In this document: positions 48,788 to 63,248 of the stretch, in pieces
Layout: the number at the start of each line of letters is the position of its first letter
Position numbering within the stretch: position 1 is the first letter of the stretch
Assembly (NCBI RefSeq): GCF_029784135.1
Contig: NC_073746.1
Location: 162,396,108-162,460,107, forward strand
Source of the DNA: Toxorhynchites rutilus septentrionalis
Taxonomy: Eukaryota > Arthropoda > Insecta > Diptera > Culicidae
Direction of reading: 5' to 3'
DNA: 64,000 nucleotides
Program-made: the position numbers and the translations under genes
The notes under the pieces: generated by a model
The model's database searches: none
What the model was told of the DNA's origin: nothing
Seen by the model: only the letters and a program-made list of their open reading frames with translations

Positions 48788-51700
48788 ATGAACCTCACCA
48801 TCTTTCCTCGGTTGCTTCCGAGTGGAATGGCTGCCCAACCTGTTATCGTCGGTGGAGTTCCACCGGGAATCATCACATCCAGTACCACTACATATCTGAT
48901 TCCCCACCACACCGCCCATCACCAGGAAAGTATGTCCACCAACACATCCACCAACCTCGCTCTGCAATGGAACATCAATGGACTGTACAACAACTTGGGA
49001 GAACTGGAGACCCTTGACCGAGAGTTATGTCCGTCCATCATCGCACTCCAAGAGATAAATCGAGTTTCCCCAACAAACATACAGAAAATTGTCGGGGTTA
49101 AATTCCACTGGCACACTAAGCGGGGCTCCGTTTTGCAACACTCTGTTGCTTTGGGTGTCCGGAGAAACATTCTCCATTTGCGAAAAACAAATATCCACTG
49201 ACCTGCCAATAATAGCCGTCCAAATCGAGGCCCCGATTCCGGTGACCATCATTTGTATATACCTGCCATGAGGCATAATCCCGGAACTACGACGGAAGCT
49301 GCTTGAGGCGTTAGCAAGCTTGGAGGACCCAAAAATCATCTTGGGGGACTTCAATGCTCATCACCGCAACTGGGGAATTCAAACACCAAATGTCAGAGGG
49401 AATATCATCGCCTACCTCTTGGAGGTGATGGAGCTCTCGGTCTTAAATGACGGCACTGACACTTTCCGTAGAGGTACGAGCAACACAGCCTTTGATATTT
49501 CAGCAGCTAATCTCAACTTGGTGGATAGGTTAGGGTGGAACAAAGCCGACGACATTCATGGCAGTGACCATCACCCGATAACCATCAGCTTCAACGGCCC
49601 GCCGCCGCTCGCAACTCGCAGACCAAGATGGATCTTCGAAAGAGCTGACTGGACAGCTTTTCAAACATCTTCCGACTTCTTGATATATAGAGACAACCCA
49701 ACCACCTTTGCCACTTTCAACAAAATCATTATGGAGGCGGCCGAAGCCTTCATCCCAAGAACGAAAACCACTCCGGGGAAGAAAGCGCTGCATTGATGGT
49801 CTGCGTACGGCCAAACGACTACCAGCAGGAGACCCAATGAAGGAAGTTGCCATGAACAGGTATCGAGCGCAACATATCAGAGTACGGCGGTTAATCCGGA
49901 AGGTGAAGTTAGACAGTTGGACTGGTTTTCTAGAGTCTATCAACGAAAACCAGTCCTCTGCGGATCTTTGGCGCAAAGTAAACGCACTAAATGGGAAGAG
50001 AAGGTCACACAACCCCATTCGTCAAGGTATTACTAGGCTGTGTCTCCAACCTGCAGCGATCCGGTTGATACTTCGAACACGCTCGGTGAATATTTCGCGG
50101 GATTGTCCTCGATCTCCGAATATGAGCCCGATTTCATCCGTCGACAGGGAGCGGGTATCACTTCGGTCAGCAACTTTGTGGTCCCTGTGAGTCATCCTAA
50201 TAATCCTCTAAATCGGAACTTCATCATCGAGGAACTTTCTGTCGCCCTATGTTCCGCAAAAAGTCAACTGGCCCTGACGGTATCGGCTACAAGATGCTGA
50301 AACATGGAATACACACGAATTTCCCGAGGGTTGGAGACACAGCCTAGAAATACCTATACCTAAGGTCGGTCAAAGCAGCAACAACGTGAAAGGCTACTGT
50401 CCAATTTCCTTAACCTCCTGTTCATCCAAGATCCTGGAAAGAATGACGAATAGACGCCTGGTCACCTTTCTAACGGAAAATAGAAAATTGCACTATCAAC
50501 AGTTCGCCTTCCGACCAGGTATGTGGCCAACAACAACAACGCGACCCTCGGAGACGTGATAGCCGAAGCCAACAGGAACCGTCAGCACATGGAGATGGTA
50601 GCACTGGATCTGGAAAAGGCATACAACAGAACATGGATCCCGTTAGTGCTGAAAACTCTGGCAGATTGGGGCGTTGACGGGAAATTACTGCACTTCATCA
50701 GGAACTTCGCCACACGCCGAACCTTTGAGGTCAAAATTGGTAACATCAGCTCCCGAGCTTTCCAAAAGGAAACAGGAGTACCTCAAGGTTCTGTCCTTGT
50801 CGTCACCCTCTTTCTCGTCTCCATGAGTAGCCTGTTCCAGGTCCTGCCTGGGAGAGTCTTCGTGTTTGTCTACACACTCTTTTGATGGCAGTGAGTGACA
50901 CCCATAGGATTCCACGCATCAGAATACAGGCAGCTACCAATGCCATCGGCCGGTGGGCGGCCGAGAGAGGATTTAGACTTTCAGCGCAGAAGAGCGACCA
51001 TATGGTGATTTGCAGCGACAGACATCAGGGTCCCAACTCCAGGGTCAAGCTATACAAAAACAACATTCCCCGCCGGAAAACGCTAAAGATCCTTGGAGTG
51101 TTTGTTGACCACAAACGTAACTTCCTCCGCCATTTCGAGGAAGTTAAGAACAGCTGTGCCACCCGGTTGAATCTAATGAAAACCATTTTCAAACCGCACC
51201 GAAGCAACAACAGAAATATCCGGCTACAGGTGGCCAAAGCCATCATCAGCAGCCGCCTCACCTATGGCCTTGAACTGACGTGTTTGGCTGGAGACAAGCT
51301 CCCAAAATCTCTGGCACCGATTTACAACAAAGCACTACTGACTGTCTCCGGTCTCCTGCCATCAACACCAGCTGCCTCTGTCTGCGCTAAAATTGGAGAA
51401 CCTCCTTTCGATCTAATCACAGACTCGGCGATCGTATTCAGGACTGCCAGTTTCTTGTCAAAAACTAGCGGTAGAGGGGAGACCCACCTAACCGCCCTTA
51501 GCAACACGATCCTGCAGCGTTTGGCGCATCCCAACCTCCCCCCGGTGGCAAAACAATCCTGGTTTGGTGCGAACGACTGGAGGTTCCCAACTGTTCTCGT
51601 CGAGAACGGTATTCGGGTCAACTTTCGAGCCGGGGCGTGCTCGATCGGTCTGCTAGAATATTTCAAGGCCATCATAGCGGAAAAATACCGTCTCCACGAG

Positions 51701-52473
51701 ATCAGATACTCGGACGGCTCAAAAGGACCATCGGGAGTTGGATTTGGGGTGAGCGATAATAAGAATAGTCTGATTTCCAGCAAGAAACTCGCGGACATCT
51801 GCCAGGTCTTCTCGGCCGAAGTGGTCGGCATCATCGAGGCAACTACAACTTCATCTTCCAAGCCGTTGTTGGTCGTCTCCGATTCGGCAAGCGCCATTGA
51901 TGCCATCGGTGCGACCAGGTCCAAACATCCATGGGTACAGGCCATCAGGAAGTATATATTGCCCGACACTGTGCTCATGTGGGTCCCCGGACACAACGGC
52001 ATCGCAGGGAATGAAGCGGCCGACCGGTTTGCCGGAATCGGTCACACAAGACCGTTCTTCATTCGGGATGTGCCGCTTGACGATGTGAAGTTGTGGATCT
52101 CCAACTCTTTCCGCACCTTTTGGACCGAAAGGTGGTTCGCAGAGAGGAGGCAGTTCCTCAGAAAAGTCAAGGGCACTATTATCAGGTTTGACGATGTTAA
52201 AGGAATGAGAGAACAACGAATCCTGTCCAGACTGAGGACCGGTCACTGCTCGGTCTCACACGGATTCAATAGAGGACCCTCCCATCTACTCTGCGACCTC
52301 TACCAAATCCACAACTCCGCGAACACTTCTTGTGTGGTTGCCCGAAATTTGATGATCTGCGAAACCTTCATGGAATCAGCGGGAGTGTAAGAGACATCTT
52401 AAGGGACGATCCAGCAAGAGTAGCACCGCTTGTCTGCTACCTAAAAGATGCAGAACTATTTTTTAAGATCTAG
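48788..52473 (+). pseudogene. Retroelement ORF2, broken (U5)
   Basis: Endonuclease as in U4. Near 50521 GTATGTGGCCAACAACAACAAC replaces the GGGCACC...TTC form of other copies and shifts the frame. Motif A is present (about 50598-50640). YADD is deleted after 50873. A 502-codon frame from 50882 covers thumb, RNase H and C-terminal part, with private Val-to-Phe and Asp-to-Val changes. Confidence 0.8.
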
Positions 52474-53147
52474 CGTCTGAACAATGGATCAGACAAGAAG
52501 ATCCTTGTTCCTTCCCCTCCACGATGAAGGGGAATAAGAACGCTTCGGCATCTTCAACGGCACGGATTCCTCTCCACTGGCCTGGAGCCATGGGTCGAGG
52601 ACATCCTTGCCATCTGGTCCAACAAGCAAACAGCAAGTTCTTCGTTAAGTTATGTTTCGCAAAAGGATTTTTATGTTCAATTTTTACGTCCAATTTTTAT
52701 GTGATAATTTTATGTGCAATCTGTTCCCAACGAAACCTTGCGGCAATGCCGTCGATAAAGAGGCGAACCAGCCCAGGAGGCTGAAAACCTCTCAAATAAA
52801 GAATAACAAAAAAAATCCTATTCGTTCGAAAATCAGAATAAGGGTGATAAACGAGCGACTTAAAAAAATAACAACGTAGTTCTACGTCAACAATGCGGTC
52901 GTATCTTGGACATAACCTCCTATAACTTTTTTCTTTCTATTATACAAGCGTTCAATCATAAAACTATTGCATAGCATGGAGAAACGATATGGATAAATGG
53001 GAAAAAATTTAATGAAACAGTATAAATTACATATTAAAGAAGTTTATTTCAAATTAACAATTCATTTATTGAACAACAAAAGTTAGAAACAAAATTTCAA
53101 AAAAGTGTCATTGTCCAAAAATACACGCTCTGTAGGATTCGCCTGGA

Positions 53148-54318
53148 TCATCTATCATTGGAAAGGAAATCGCTCGCTTGGTCCATCATCTGTGAGAAAT
53201 AAATAATAATGTTACAAATTTGTAAATCATATAACTTTGAAATAAATACTCATGTCACATATCCTGTCTGTCATTTGTTGATAGCTGAGTCATCCGAAAA
53301 GGGCAACCCTAGCCAATAAGGCTCTCAGAAACTCAGAAAGAAACAAGAGAAAGAAATATTAGTAATATTTTAAACGAAAAAACGAAAAAATAAATAAATA
53401 AAATATGAACTGGTAATAATAAATCAAATCCGCAACAGTATATAGAAAGATATAAAAAATAAATGCATGTGGAATAAAACAAAACTACAGAAAATGTAGT
53501 ACGACAATAACAATAAATAAATAGAATGAAATCATCCAAAGATCAAATGTTCCTTATGGAAAAAATAATAAACTGGTAACAATAAAATAAATCCGCTACA
53601 GTATATAGAAAGGTATAAAAAAATGAATGCAACAAAAAACGAAACCAATATGTACAATAGAACTCGCAACAACAACAAAAAATCAAACAATAAATATTTA
53701 ACAACTAATAACTCTGTCATCCGATCCATATATGCTTTAAGGGAAAAGCGACTGCGCCACCTCGCCTACCATAAGGATTATAAATTTAAAACAACATCGC
53801 TTTAGAAACTTTACCTCTTTCTCAGCTTTCAGTCGTCGATTTTCCTGCCGCAATTTTATATTTTCCGCTTCCATTCTCCGAAGTTCTCCTATAAGATTCC
53901 TGTTCTGGACAATCATATATTCCAACTCCGTTGCATCTACTGGTTCCCAGTAGTACAAATCTTCATCATCATCGACAAAAATTGTTTCACTGGGCACCAG
54001 TGGCGGAGGAACTTCATCCTCGATCATCACTTCGTTTTGATGCATCTGGATCCGAATTGGCTGTAAATAAAAGTTTTGTTAACACTGTACACACTCAGAA
54101 ATATTTTTTCCGACCTTGATATCTTCATTCTGTGGTTTTCCACTACGTCTTTCATAACTTCCTGGTTCGCGGTTGGCCCAAGAACGCGTTGGAACCCTCA
54201 AGCTGACTGGAATCCTCGATGTATCGGTACCTCGCTTCATTTTGTGTGGTGATGGGATTATAACTGCTTCTCTCTTGATAATTATAATCCTCAGTGGAGA
54301 AAATGTTTGCATCAACAC
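53148..54318 (-). CDS. Small leucine-zipper protein, geminin-like, U6 copy
   Basis: Exons 54318-54115, 54060-53815 and 53189-53148. It carries the only amino-acid difference seen among the six copies, Val32Asp (GTATCGG near 54225), in the N-terminal basic region. The base after the first-intron donor also differs (GTCGG at 54114-54110 on the minus strand), which could weaken splicing. Confidence 0.48.
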
Positions 54319-54963
54319 AATGCTTGCTTCGATTGAATCAAAACTTGGAAAATGGCACTAGCCTGCTTTGCACTGTTTTTTTTTATCTCGTTATTGTATC
54401 TTACATTATGTGAAAAATGACTTTGGTGTGATTTTGAAGTTGATGAAACATAAAATTAATAGTTACTTAATTAGTTTTTAGATACTAAAAATGAGATGTT
54501 ATTTTTCAACAATATAGGATCGGAGTTTAACAATTGTTTCTTGTTACGATCAAGCAAAAGCTATAAATAATTAATTTATTGGATAATCATGGATTTTCTT
54601 TTCGGTCGTTCTGTTACCATATCGCATATTTAACATAGTAATCTATTGCTTTGTTTGCAAACTGCGGTAACGAAATATTTTATGTATTTTCCTAGAATTT
54701 GAAAAAGTATGTGACTACAAAATGGTCTGTAACGAAAATGAAATCTGACATCCCTACCAACAACCGAAGGAACGAACCGTACAGAATACCAATCCCAAAA
54801 TACCAATACACCTTCTTGAAACCACATCACTTTTGCAAGTGTCAAAACAGTGCCGAAATTATTGACGTGTAAGTTTCTTATCACATCAACAATTGGCAGC
54901 GAAAACTGTCTGTTTCTATGAAAAAATATTTAATTTCCTCCTGACAGTAGTAAATATTCGCTG

Positions 54964-55947
54964 ATGAACTTTATAAAAAGTGGTTTGCAGTCAGTGCTGG
55001 GTTCTCAGGAACCTGGGACGCTGCAAAGTGGTGCCAAAACTGTATGAAACAACGAAATTTGGGTCAGAAACTCATTCTAAACCTTTTAAATTATTATGCC
55101 CCTCTGGAACAGGTAGAACAAGTGAGTGCTTCGACACTACTCGAGGATCGCCGCGATGCTTGCAGAGCGCTCAGGGCTCTTTCGAAAAAAATATCGCGTG
55201 GAAGTGGGAGCCCAAGGTATGCACGCTCTTCTCCAAGTCATGGAAATGGATAGAGCCGATCCGGAGATAATTGGGTACTGCTTGGACACCCTCTGTCATA
55301 TCACTTCTCAGGAACAGTTCGAAGAAGACAACCCGGACAACCCAAGCGTGACGGTCAACATAGGAGAACAATTTACGGAGATGTTCCTCAAGTCGAACGA
55401 GAATGTGAGCTTGATTTTGAATTCTCTGGAAGAGTACGATTTTTGGGTTCGCTGGTCGGCTATTAAGTTGTTGACCAGTTTGTTAGCGAACAAAACGAAG
55501 GACATACAGGAAATCGTTCTTGTTAGCCCAATGGACGTTTCCAAGTTGATGGATTTGCTGGTTGACAGCCGAGAAGTTATTAGAAATGATGTATTGCTAC
55601 TGTTGATACAGCTTACCAAAGGAAACGCAAACATCCAAAAAATTGTAGCTTTTGAAAATGCTTTTGATCGATTGTTTGATGTTATCAAGGAGGAAGGATG
55701 CGCAGATGGTGGAATTGTCGTGGAGGATTGTTTATTTCTGATGATGAACTTGCTTAAAAACATTCCCAGTAATCAGCAGTTTTTCAAAGAAGGATCCTAC
55801 ATCCAGCGGTTGGCGCCAATGTTTGTTATTTCACAGGTTTCGTCACTAACTTCCGGTCAACTTTTGTGCGGGGGACTGTTCAGCAACCATCCGCTCTCCA
55901 ATTGGTTCTCGGCTGTTTCTTTAGCGCATGCCCTCATTGTTAGTTAA
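54964..55947 (+). pseudogene. p115: p115/Uso1 5' fragment, broken (U6)
   Basis: A7 frameshift at 55185-55191. Carries the type-C Thr and Ser variants of U3 and one further silent change near 55781 (CAGTTTTTC). Confidence 0.85.
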
Positions 55948-55958
55948 GCGAGAAGGTA

Positions 55959-56823
55959 ATCATGTTGAGTTCAATGGCCGAGTATTGGCTAACATCAATT
56001 CAACCGTACGATAGTATGATAAGGATTTGCGACATGAATGTAGCCATTGTAATATCGTGTTGGCATTATATTGTAGAACCAATGGTAAACTAGATTAATG
56101 TTCTTTTTCGAACAGGCGACTTCATTTTGGTGGGTGATTTGATGCGATCTATCACGCTGTTGCATTACAAGCAAATGGGAGTAGTTGTGAGGAGATCGAT
56201 TTCAACCAAATTTCTCAAAACTATTGATACAGCAGTAACAATATTGGATGACGATGCGTTCCTTGGGTGGACAACAGCAAGTATCTATTTGTTTGCCTAA
56301 AAGATGGGTAAGTAGGATTTCCGTAGCTCTGTTTATCATAAGAACACTTTTTGTATTTTTTTTAAGGACCACAACAACGGGCGACGAACGATAGCAAATG
56401 CCAGAGGTTCCTCAATTCATGCCATGGTTCGCTCGTGATGCAAAACATTGGTGAGCGAACGACGCCGACAACGGGCTGTGTGCTATTTGGCACGGTCTGA
56501 TCACAAATAACACTCGATTATTATGAATTTCTTCGAAAGTTACGGGAAAGTTTGATACAATCAAATCTGTTGGTAAGACTGATTATTCGTATTGGCGTAG
56601 TTTCCATACCGAAATGGAAACGGAACGTTGCGAGGGATTTATTGATGGAGGATGGATAGTGGATAGTGGATAGTTTTCTGGATTTAACTCGGGAAATATA
56701 TACGATGCATTGGGATTGCAGATCGACGGGGATGGAACTAAGAAGGAAGCGGCCGTAGATGATAAAATCAAGATTGTAGAAGACCTAACATGGACACATC
56801 AGGATGTCCAGTGTTGGTCATGA
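55959..56823 (+). pseudogene. DDB1: DDB1 3' fragment (U6)
   Basis: Same as U3, with the type-C substitutions. Confidence 0.82.
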
Positions 56824-57093
56824 TTATTGAATGAATGCTATCAGTTGTTGCTATAGTTGCGAAAAATAATTTCATGTTTGTAGGATAATAAAGAAATTCC
56901 AGTAAACGTATTGTTTACTACACATTATTTGAATTCGAATAGTCATGAACGACGGATTTCTCAAAATTATCTATGAGTTTTATCAAAACTTTATTATTTT
57001 TGGGAAGAAACGTGGAACATTCAGGGCAAGAGCGGGGATGTTGATCGAATCGTGATTCGTGTTTGGATTTGATGCTCTTAGAGTCGGTAGATA

Positions 57094-57409
57094 TCAACCT
57101 GATTGCACTGCTGACGCTCCCTTGTATTCACTGTAAGAAGAATATTGAAATATGTTATGAGATACAATTTGAATGAAATATAGTGATCAGGTATACCTAT
57201 AAGGTTGGATATTTCCTAGCGTTTGTAACTTCTCATCGGACTTGACACTATCAAGTGTCAAATCATATTCTGGAGAAATGTCGACCTTACGAATTAATAA
57301 ATAGGTTAGTTGATCTTGGAATGCGATCATATTACTTATTCTTATTCGACAGCTTCTTTCGCTCAAGCTGATCCTGCAGCGCGATGCCTTTCTTGAACTC
57401 AACCGTGAA
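57094..57409 (-). pseudogene. Gene-X terminal exons (U6)
   Basis: Same as U3, with unchanged exons. Confidence 0.4.
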
Positions 57410-57575
57410 CTGAAAGACCATTTGTAATGTCGAGGAATACTAGCTGCAGCACGGTAAGATCACGAGGCAGACGTACCGGTCATCGGGTAGGGGTCGAGCC
57501 TCCCTCGCAGTGCGTGATGATAAAAAACATTTTAGTGGTGTCTGGCAGTGATTGAGTAGCCGCTGGGCCGCCGCT

Positions 57576-58954
57576 ATGGTGGACGTCCCCGGCTCCGCAC
57601 CTACGGTGTGGGGCCATAAAGGCGGTGCGAACTACCGTAATATTCAAGGCAGTTATTCAGGAGCAACGTTACCAGAACATATGGATCCGGCTGGTGAACA
57701 CGGTGAGCTTATTGTACTGCGCATTACTGGTGTTGGCGATGACGGTAAAGATAAGAATCTCCCCCGCCCCTTTTCTCATTCGCAAATCTATTGAGAGCTG
57801 TGTTAAAGAAATCGAGGGCTTATGCCCTTAAAGTTCGTAATAAAAAAAGCGGAGGCTCTGTCACAGCTGACACAATTATCTGATGGTACAAACGTCAAGG
57901 TCACCTACCAAAAACACTTGAACAGCACCAAGTGTGTTGTTAGTTGCGCACAAACAATTAATATGTCGGAGGAGGACATTGTGGACTGCCTCAAAGACCA
58001 AAAAGTGACAGCGACTAGAAGACTCAAACGACGGACCGGTCCAGACGCGATAGAAAACACTCCTGCGTTAATCCTGACAGTTAATGGTACATGTACACCT
58101 GAATTAATCTATTTTGGCTATCTGCGAGTAAGAACGAGGCCGTATTACCCGTCGCCCATGCAATGCTTTAATTGCTGGGCATTTGGTCACACAAAAACAA
58201 AGTGTAGACAAAACACGCCAACCTGTGGGAATTGTTCCGTAACCCATGTGATTCCAGCGGAAGGAGGCAGTCCTGGATCGAAGAATAAATGACCTGGTGA
58301 AAAAAATAGAAGAAAAAGATCTTACCATCGCGAACATGGCCGCTTCAATGGAGTTACAACGCATCGAGGCGTTAAAAAACACGGAGATGATCAAGTCTCT
58401 GGTGGATAAAATCGATCAGATGGCCAACACACTAGCGGCCATGGAGTAACGATTGACCCAGAAGGACAAAATCATCACTCTGCAACAGAAGAAGATATCT
58501 AGAGCCAGGTCATTATTGCCCCAAACAAAAAGTGCCGAAACATCCGGGGTAACAAAAGACACCCATTCCAGACCTTCCTCCTTGTTCAACACCCCTACAT
58601 CCTCCCGACCGGCCAAATCCACAAGTATAATACCACAAAACTCCAGCTTGGTCATCTACTCCGACTCCGACATAGAATCCATCGAACTAGATGACACGCT
58701 TATGAAAACACAATCTCCGTCTACACCAGTACTTCTTACCAGCTTACCAGCCTGGAGATCGAACTACAAATGCAACACCCTCGAATAAAAGAAAACCCGA
58801 ATCCCCGCTTATACAACCACCGAAGAACATTCGTCAGAGATCGTCAACAGTAGGCAAGCAACCCGCCTTGCCTCCAGATAACACTCGACCCAATCAGCGA
58901 TCAGACTCTCAATACCCACCGCCGACTAGTGGTAAGGACCGTCAGCCCAAATAG
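57576..58954 (+). pseudogene. Retroelement ORF1, broken (U6)
   Basis: Five-C run and early stop as in U3. The knuckle frame runs 57822-58292. Ends at TAG 58952-58954. Confidence 0.75.
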
Positions 58955-59702
58955 TGTTTCGTCCAACTCTTACCTCACCTGTCGCCAACCACTACTCCAC
59001 CAATCAGCTCTCCGGTAAGGGTGGCAACACCTATTCCCCGACGAACTACGTGGGAATTGTACCTGAACTCGGGACGCACAAGGGTGGCAACACCTGTTCC
59101 CTGAAGGACCACGTGGGACCAGCACCACAAATTGGGACGCACAAGGGCGGTAACGTCTATTCCCCGAAGGACTGCGTGGGAACTGCTTCAGATCTCGGGA
59201 CGCACAAGAGTGGAATCAGTGGAATCTCGTTCCACGATCGATTTCACTGGAGTTTCTTCTTCCGACATTGTGCAACTTCCCTTACCCTGTGTCATTACCA
59301 CCGAAGTATCCATCGCCAAATCACAAAGTAGCGCAGAGGATTGCAGTGACGCCGAACCGTTTTTTTCCGCCGTCGGGTCAAGTGAACGAACGCTGGTTTA
59401 GAATTCTACTCCCAGTTCCCGAGCACCGCTGTCTCGTTCGACAATACCACATATCGTTGCCATTGCGATTCTTCCAGCTGCCGACACAACACCATCCACA
59501 GTTGATGTCCCAATCCGCCGAAGATCCGCTCGTCTCGCCGCCAGGGCTAAGCCGGCCGCCACAACCACTCCACTTGAAGCTCATGCCATGCCTGTCTCGC
59601 CTATGCCAGCCGAAGCGAGGTCCGATGCCAATATCTATGATGCATGGAGACGTAGCCGAGGAGATCCCACGCAAGCTATGGCCGGGAGTTTAAGCTCCCC
59701 AA

Positions 59703-62700
59703 ATGAACCTCACCATCTTTCCTCGGCTGCTTCCGAGTGGAATGGCTGCCCAACCTGTTATCGTCGGTGGAGTTCCACCGGGAATCATCACATCCAGTAC
59801 CACTACATATCTGATTCCCCATCACACCGCCCATCACCAGGAAAGTATGTCCACCAACACATCCACCAACCTCGCTCTGCAATGGAACATCAATGGACTG
59901 TACAACAACTTGGGAGAACTGGAGACCCTTGACCGAGAGTTATGTCCGTCCATCATCGCACTCCAAGAGATAAATCGAGTTTCCCCAACAAACATACAGA
60001 AAATTGTCGGGGTTAAATTCCACTGGCACACTAAGCGGGGCTCCGTTTTGCAACACTCTGTTGCTTTGGGTGTCCGGAGAAACATTCTCCATTTGCGAAA
60101 AACAAATATCCACTGACCTGCCAATAATAGCCGTCCAAATCGAGGCCCCGATTCCGGTGACCATCTTTTGTATATACCTGCCATGAGGCATAATCCCGGA
60201 ACTACGACGGAAGCTGCTTGAGGCGTTAGCAAGCTTGGAGGACCCAAAAATCATCTTGGGGGACTTCAATGCTCATCACCGCAACTGGGGAATTCAAACA
60301 CCAAATGTCAGAGGGAATATCATCGCCTACCTCTTGGAGGTGATGGAGCTCTCGGTCTTAAATGACGGCACTGACACTTTCCGTAGAGGTACGAGCAACA
60401 CAGCCTTTGATATTTCAGCAGCTAATCTCAACTTGGTGGATAGGTTAGGGTGGAACAAAGCCGACGACATTCATGGCAGTGAACATCACCCGATAACCAT
60501 CAGCTTCAACGGCCCGCCGCCGCTCGCAACTCGCAGACCAAGATGGATCTTCGAAAGAGCTGACTGGACATCTTCCGACTTCTTGATATATAGAGACAAC
60601 CCAACCACCTTTGCCACTTTCAACAAAATCATTATGGAGGCGGCCGAAGCCTTCATCCCAAGAACGAAAACCACTCCGGGGAAGAAAGCGCTGCATTGAT
60701 GGTCTGCGTACGGCCAAACGACTACCAGCAGGAGACCCAATGAAGGAAGTTGCCATGAACAGGTATCGAGCGCAACATATCAGAGTACGGCGGTTAATCC
60801 GGAAGGTGAAGTTAGACAGTTGGACTGGTTTTCTAGAGTCTATCAACGAAAACCAGTCCTCTGCGGATCTTTGGCGCAAAGTAAACGCACTAAATGGGAA
60901 GAGAAGGTCACACAACCCCATTCGTCAAGGTATTACTAGGCTGTGTCTCCAACCTGCAGCGATTCGGTTGATACTTCGAACACGCTCGGTGAATATTTCG
61001 CGGGATTGTCCTCGATCTCCGAATATGAGCCCGATTTCATCCGTCGACAGGGAGCGGGTATCACTTCGGTCAGCAACTTTGTGGTCCCTGTGAGTCATCC
61101 TAATAATCCTCTAAATCGGAACTTCATCATCGAGGAACTTTCTGTCGCCCTATGTTCCGCAAAAAGTCAACTGGCCCTGACGGTATCGGCTACAAGATGC
61201 TGAAACATGGAATACACACGAATTTCCCGAGGGTTGGAGACACAGCCTAGAAATACCTATACCTAAGGTCGGTCAAAGCAGCAACAACGTGAAAGGCTAC
61301 TGTCCAATTTCCTTAACCTCCTGTTCATCCAAGATCCTGGAAAGAATGGCGAATAGGCGCCTGGTCACCTTTCTAACGGAAAATAGAAAATTGCACTATC
61401 AACAGTTCGCCTTCCGACCAGGTATGGGCACCAACAACAACTTCGCGACCCTCGGAGACGTGATAGCCGAAGCCAACAGGAACCGTCAGCACATGTAGAG
61501 AACCTTTGAGGTCAAAATTGGTAACATCAGCTCCCGAGCTTTCCAAAAGGAAACAGGAGTACCTCAAGGTTCTGTCCTTGTCGTCACCCTCTTTCTCGTC
61601 GCCATGAGTAGCCTGTTCCAGGTCCTGCCTGGGAGAGTCTTCGTGTTTGTCTACGCGGACGACACTCTTTTGATGGCAGTGAGTGACACCCATAGGATTC
61701 CAAGCATCAGAATACAGGCAGCTACCAATGCCATCGGCCGGTGGGCGGCCGAGAGAGGATTTAGACTTAGAGCGACCATATGGTGATTTGCAGCGACAGA
61801 CATCAGGGTCCCAACTCCAGGGTCAAGCTATACAAAAACAACATTCCCCGCCGGAAAACGCTAAAGATCCTTGGAGTGTTTGTTGACCACAAACGTAACT
61901 TCCTCCGCCATTTCGAGGAAGTTAAGAACAGCTGTGCCACCCGGTTGAATCTATTGAAAACCATTTTCAAACCGCACCGAAGCAACGACAGAAATATCCG
62001 GCTACAGGTGGCCAAAGCCATCATCAGCAGCCGCCTCACTTATGGCCTTGAACTGACGTGTTTGGCTGGAGACAAGCTCCCAAAATCTCTGGCACCGATT
62101 TACAACAAAGCACTACTGACTGTCTCCGGTCTCCTGCCAACACCAGCTGCCTCTGTCTGCGCTAAAATTGGAGAACCTCCTTTCGATCTAATCACAGACT
62201 CGGCGATCGTAGTCAGGACTGCCAGTTTCTTGTCAAAAACTAGCGGTAGAGGGGAGACCCACCTAACCGCCCTTAGCAACACGATCCTGCAGCGTTTGGC
62301 GCATCCCAACCTCCCCCCGGTGGCAAAACAATCCTGGTTTGGTGCGAACGACTGGAGGTTCCCAACTGTTCTCGTCGAGAACGGTATTCGGGACAACTTT
62401 CGAGCCGGGACGTGCTCGATCGGTCTGCTAGAATATTTCAAGGCCATAATAGCGGAAAAATACCGTCTCCACGAGATCAGATACTCGGACGGCTCAAAAG
62501 GACCATCGGGAGTTGGATTTGGGGTGAGCGATAATAAGAATAGTCTGATTTCCAGCAAGAAACTCGCGGACATCTGCCAGGTCTTCTCGTCCGAAGTGGT
62601 CGGCATCATCGAGGCAACTACAACTTCATCTTCCAAGCCGTTGTTGGTCGTCTCCGATTCGGCAAGCGCCATTGATGCCATCGGTGCGACCAGGTCCAAA

Positions 62701-63248
62701 CATCCATGGGTACAGGCCATCAGGAAGTATATATTGCCCGACACTGTGCTCATGTGGGTCCCCGGACACAACGGCATCGCAGGGAATGAAGCGGCCGACC
62801 GGTTTGCCGGAATCGGTCACACAAGACCGTTCTTCATTCGGGATGTGCCGCTTGACGATGTGAAGTTGTGAATCTCCAACTCTTTCCGCACCTTTTGGAC
62901 CGAAAGGTGGTTCGCAGAGAGGAGGCAGTTCCTCAGAAAAGTCAAGGGCACTATTATCAGGTTTGACGATGTTAAAGGAATGAGAGAACAACGAATCCTG
63001 TCCAGACTGAGGACCGGTCACTGCTCGGTCTCACACGGATTCAATAGAGAACCCTCCCATCTACTCTGCGACCTCTACCAAATCCACAACTCCGCGAACA
63101 CTTCTTGTGTGGTTGCTCGAAATTTGATGATCTGCGAAACCTTCATGGAATCAGCGGGAGTGTAAGAGACATCTTAAGGGACGATCCAGCAAGAGTAGCA
63201 CCGCTTGTCTGCTACCTAAAAGATGCAGAACTATTTTTTAAGATCTAG
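59703..63248 (+). pseudogene. Retroelement ORF2, broken (U6)
   Basis: SEH in place of the endonuclease SDH. Motif A lost with a TAG at 61496-61498. YADD at 61652-61663. The 10-bp deletion near 61770 is present. The RNase H frame from 61780 ends early at TGA 62869-62871, where all other copies have Trp (TGG), just after the RNase H domain. Confidence 0.8.

Larger units (their letters stand above)
41887..52815 (+). repeat. Tandem unit U5 (type B')
   Basis: Unit of 10,929 bp, grouped with U2. It departs from U2 by lacking the 41-bp linker and by having CTAACATCAATT near 45073, a variant otherwise found only in type-C units. This suggests conversion or exchange with another unit type. Confidence 0.88.
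46562..52815 (+). mobile_element. I-clade-like non-LTR retrotransposon (U5)
   Basis: About 6.25 kb. It keeps the RT motif-A block like U2 and shares the 7-bp loss at YADD. It lacks the U2 linker and has a local scramble near 50520 in the reverse transcriptase. Confidence 0.85.
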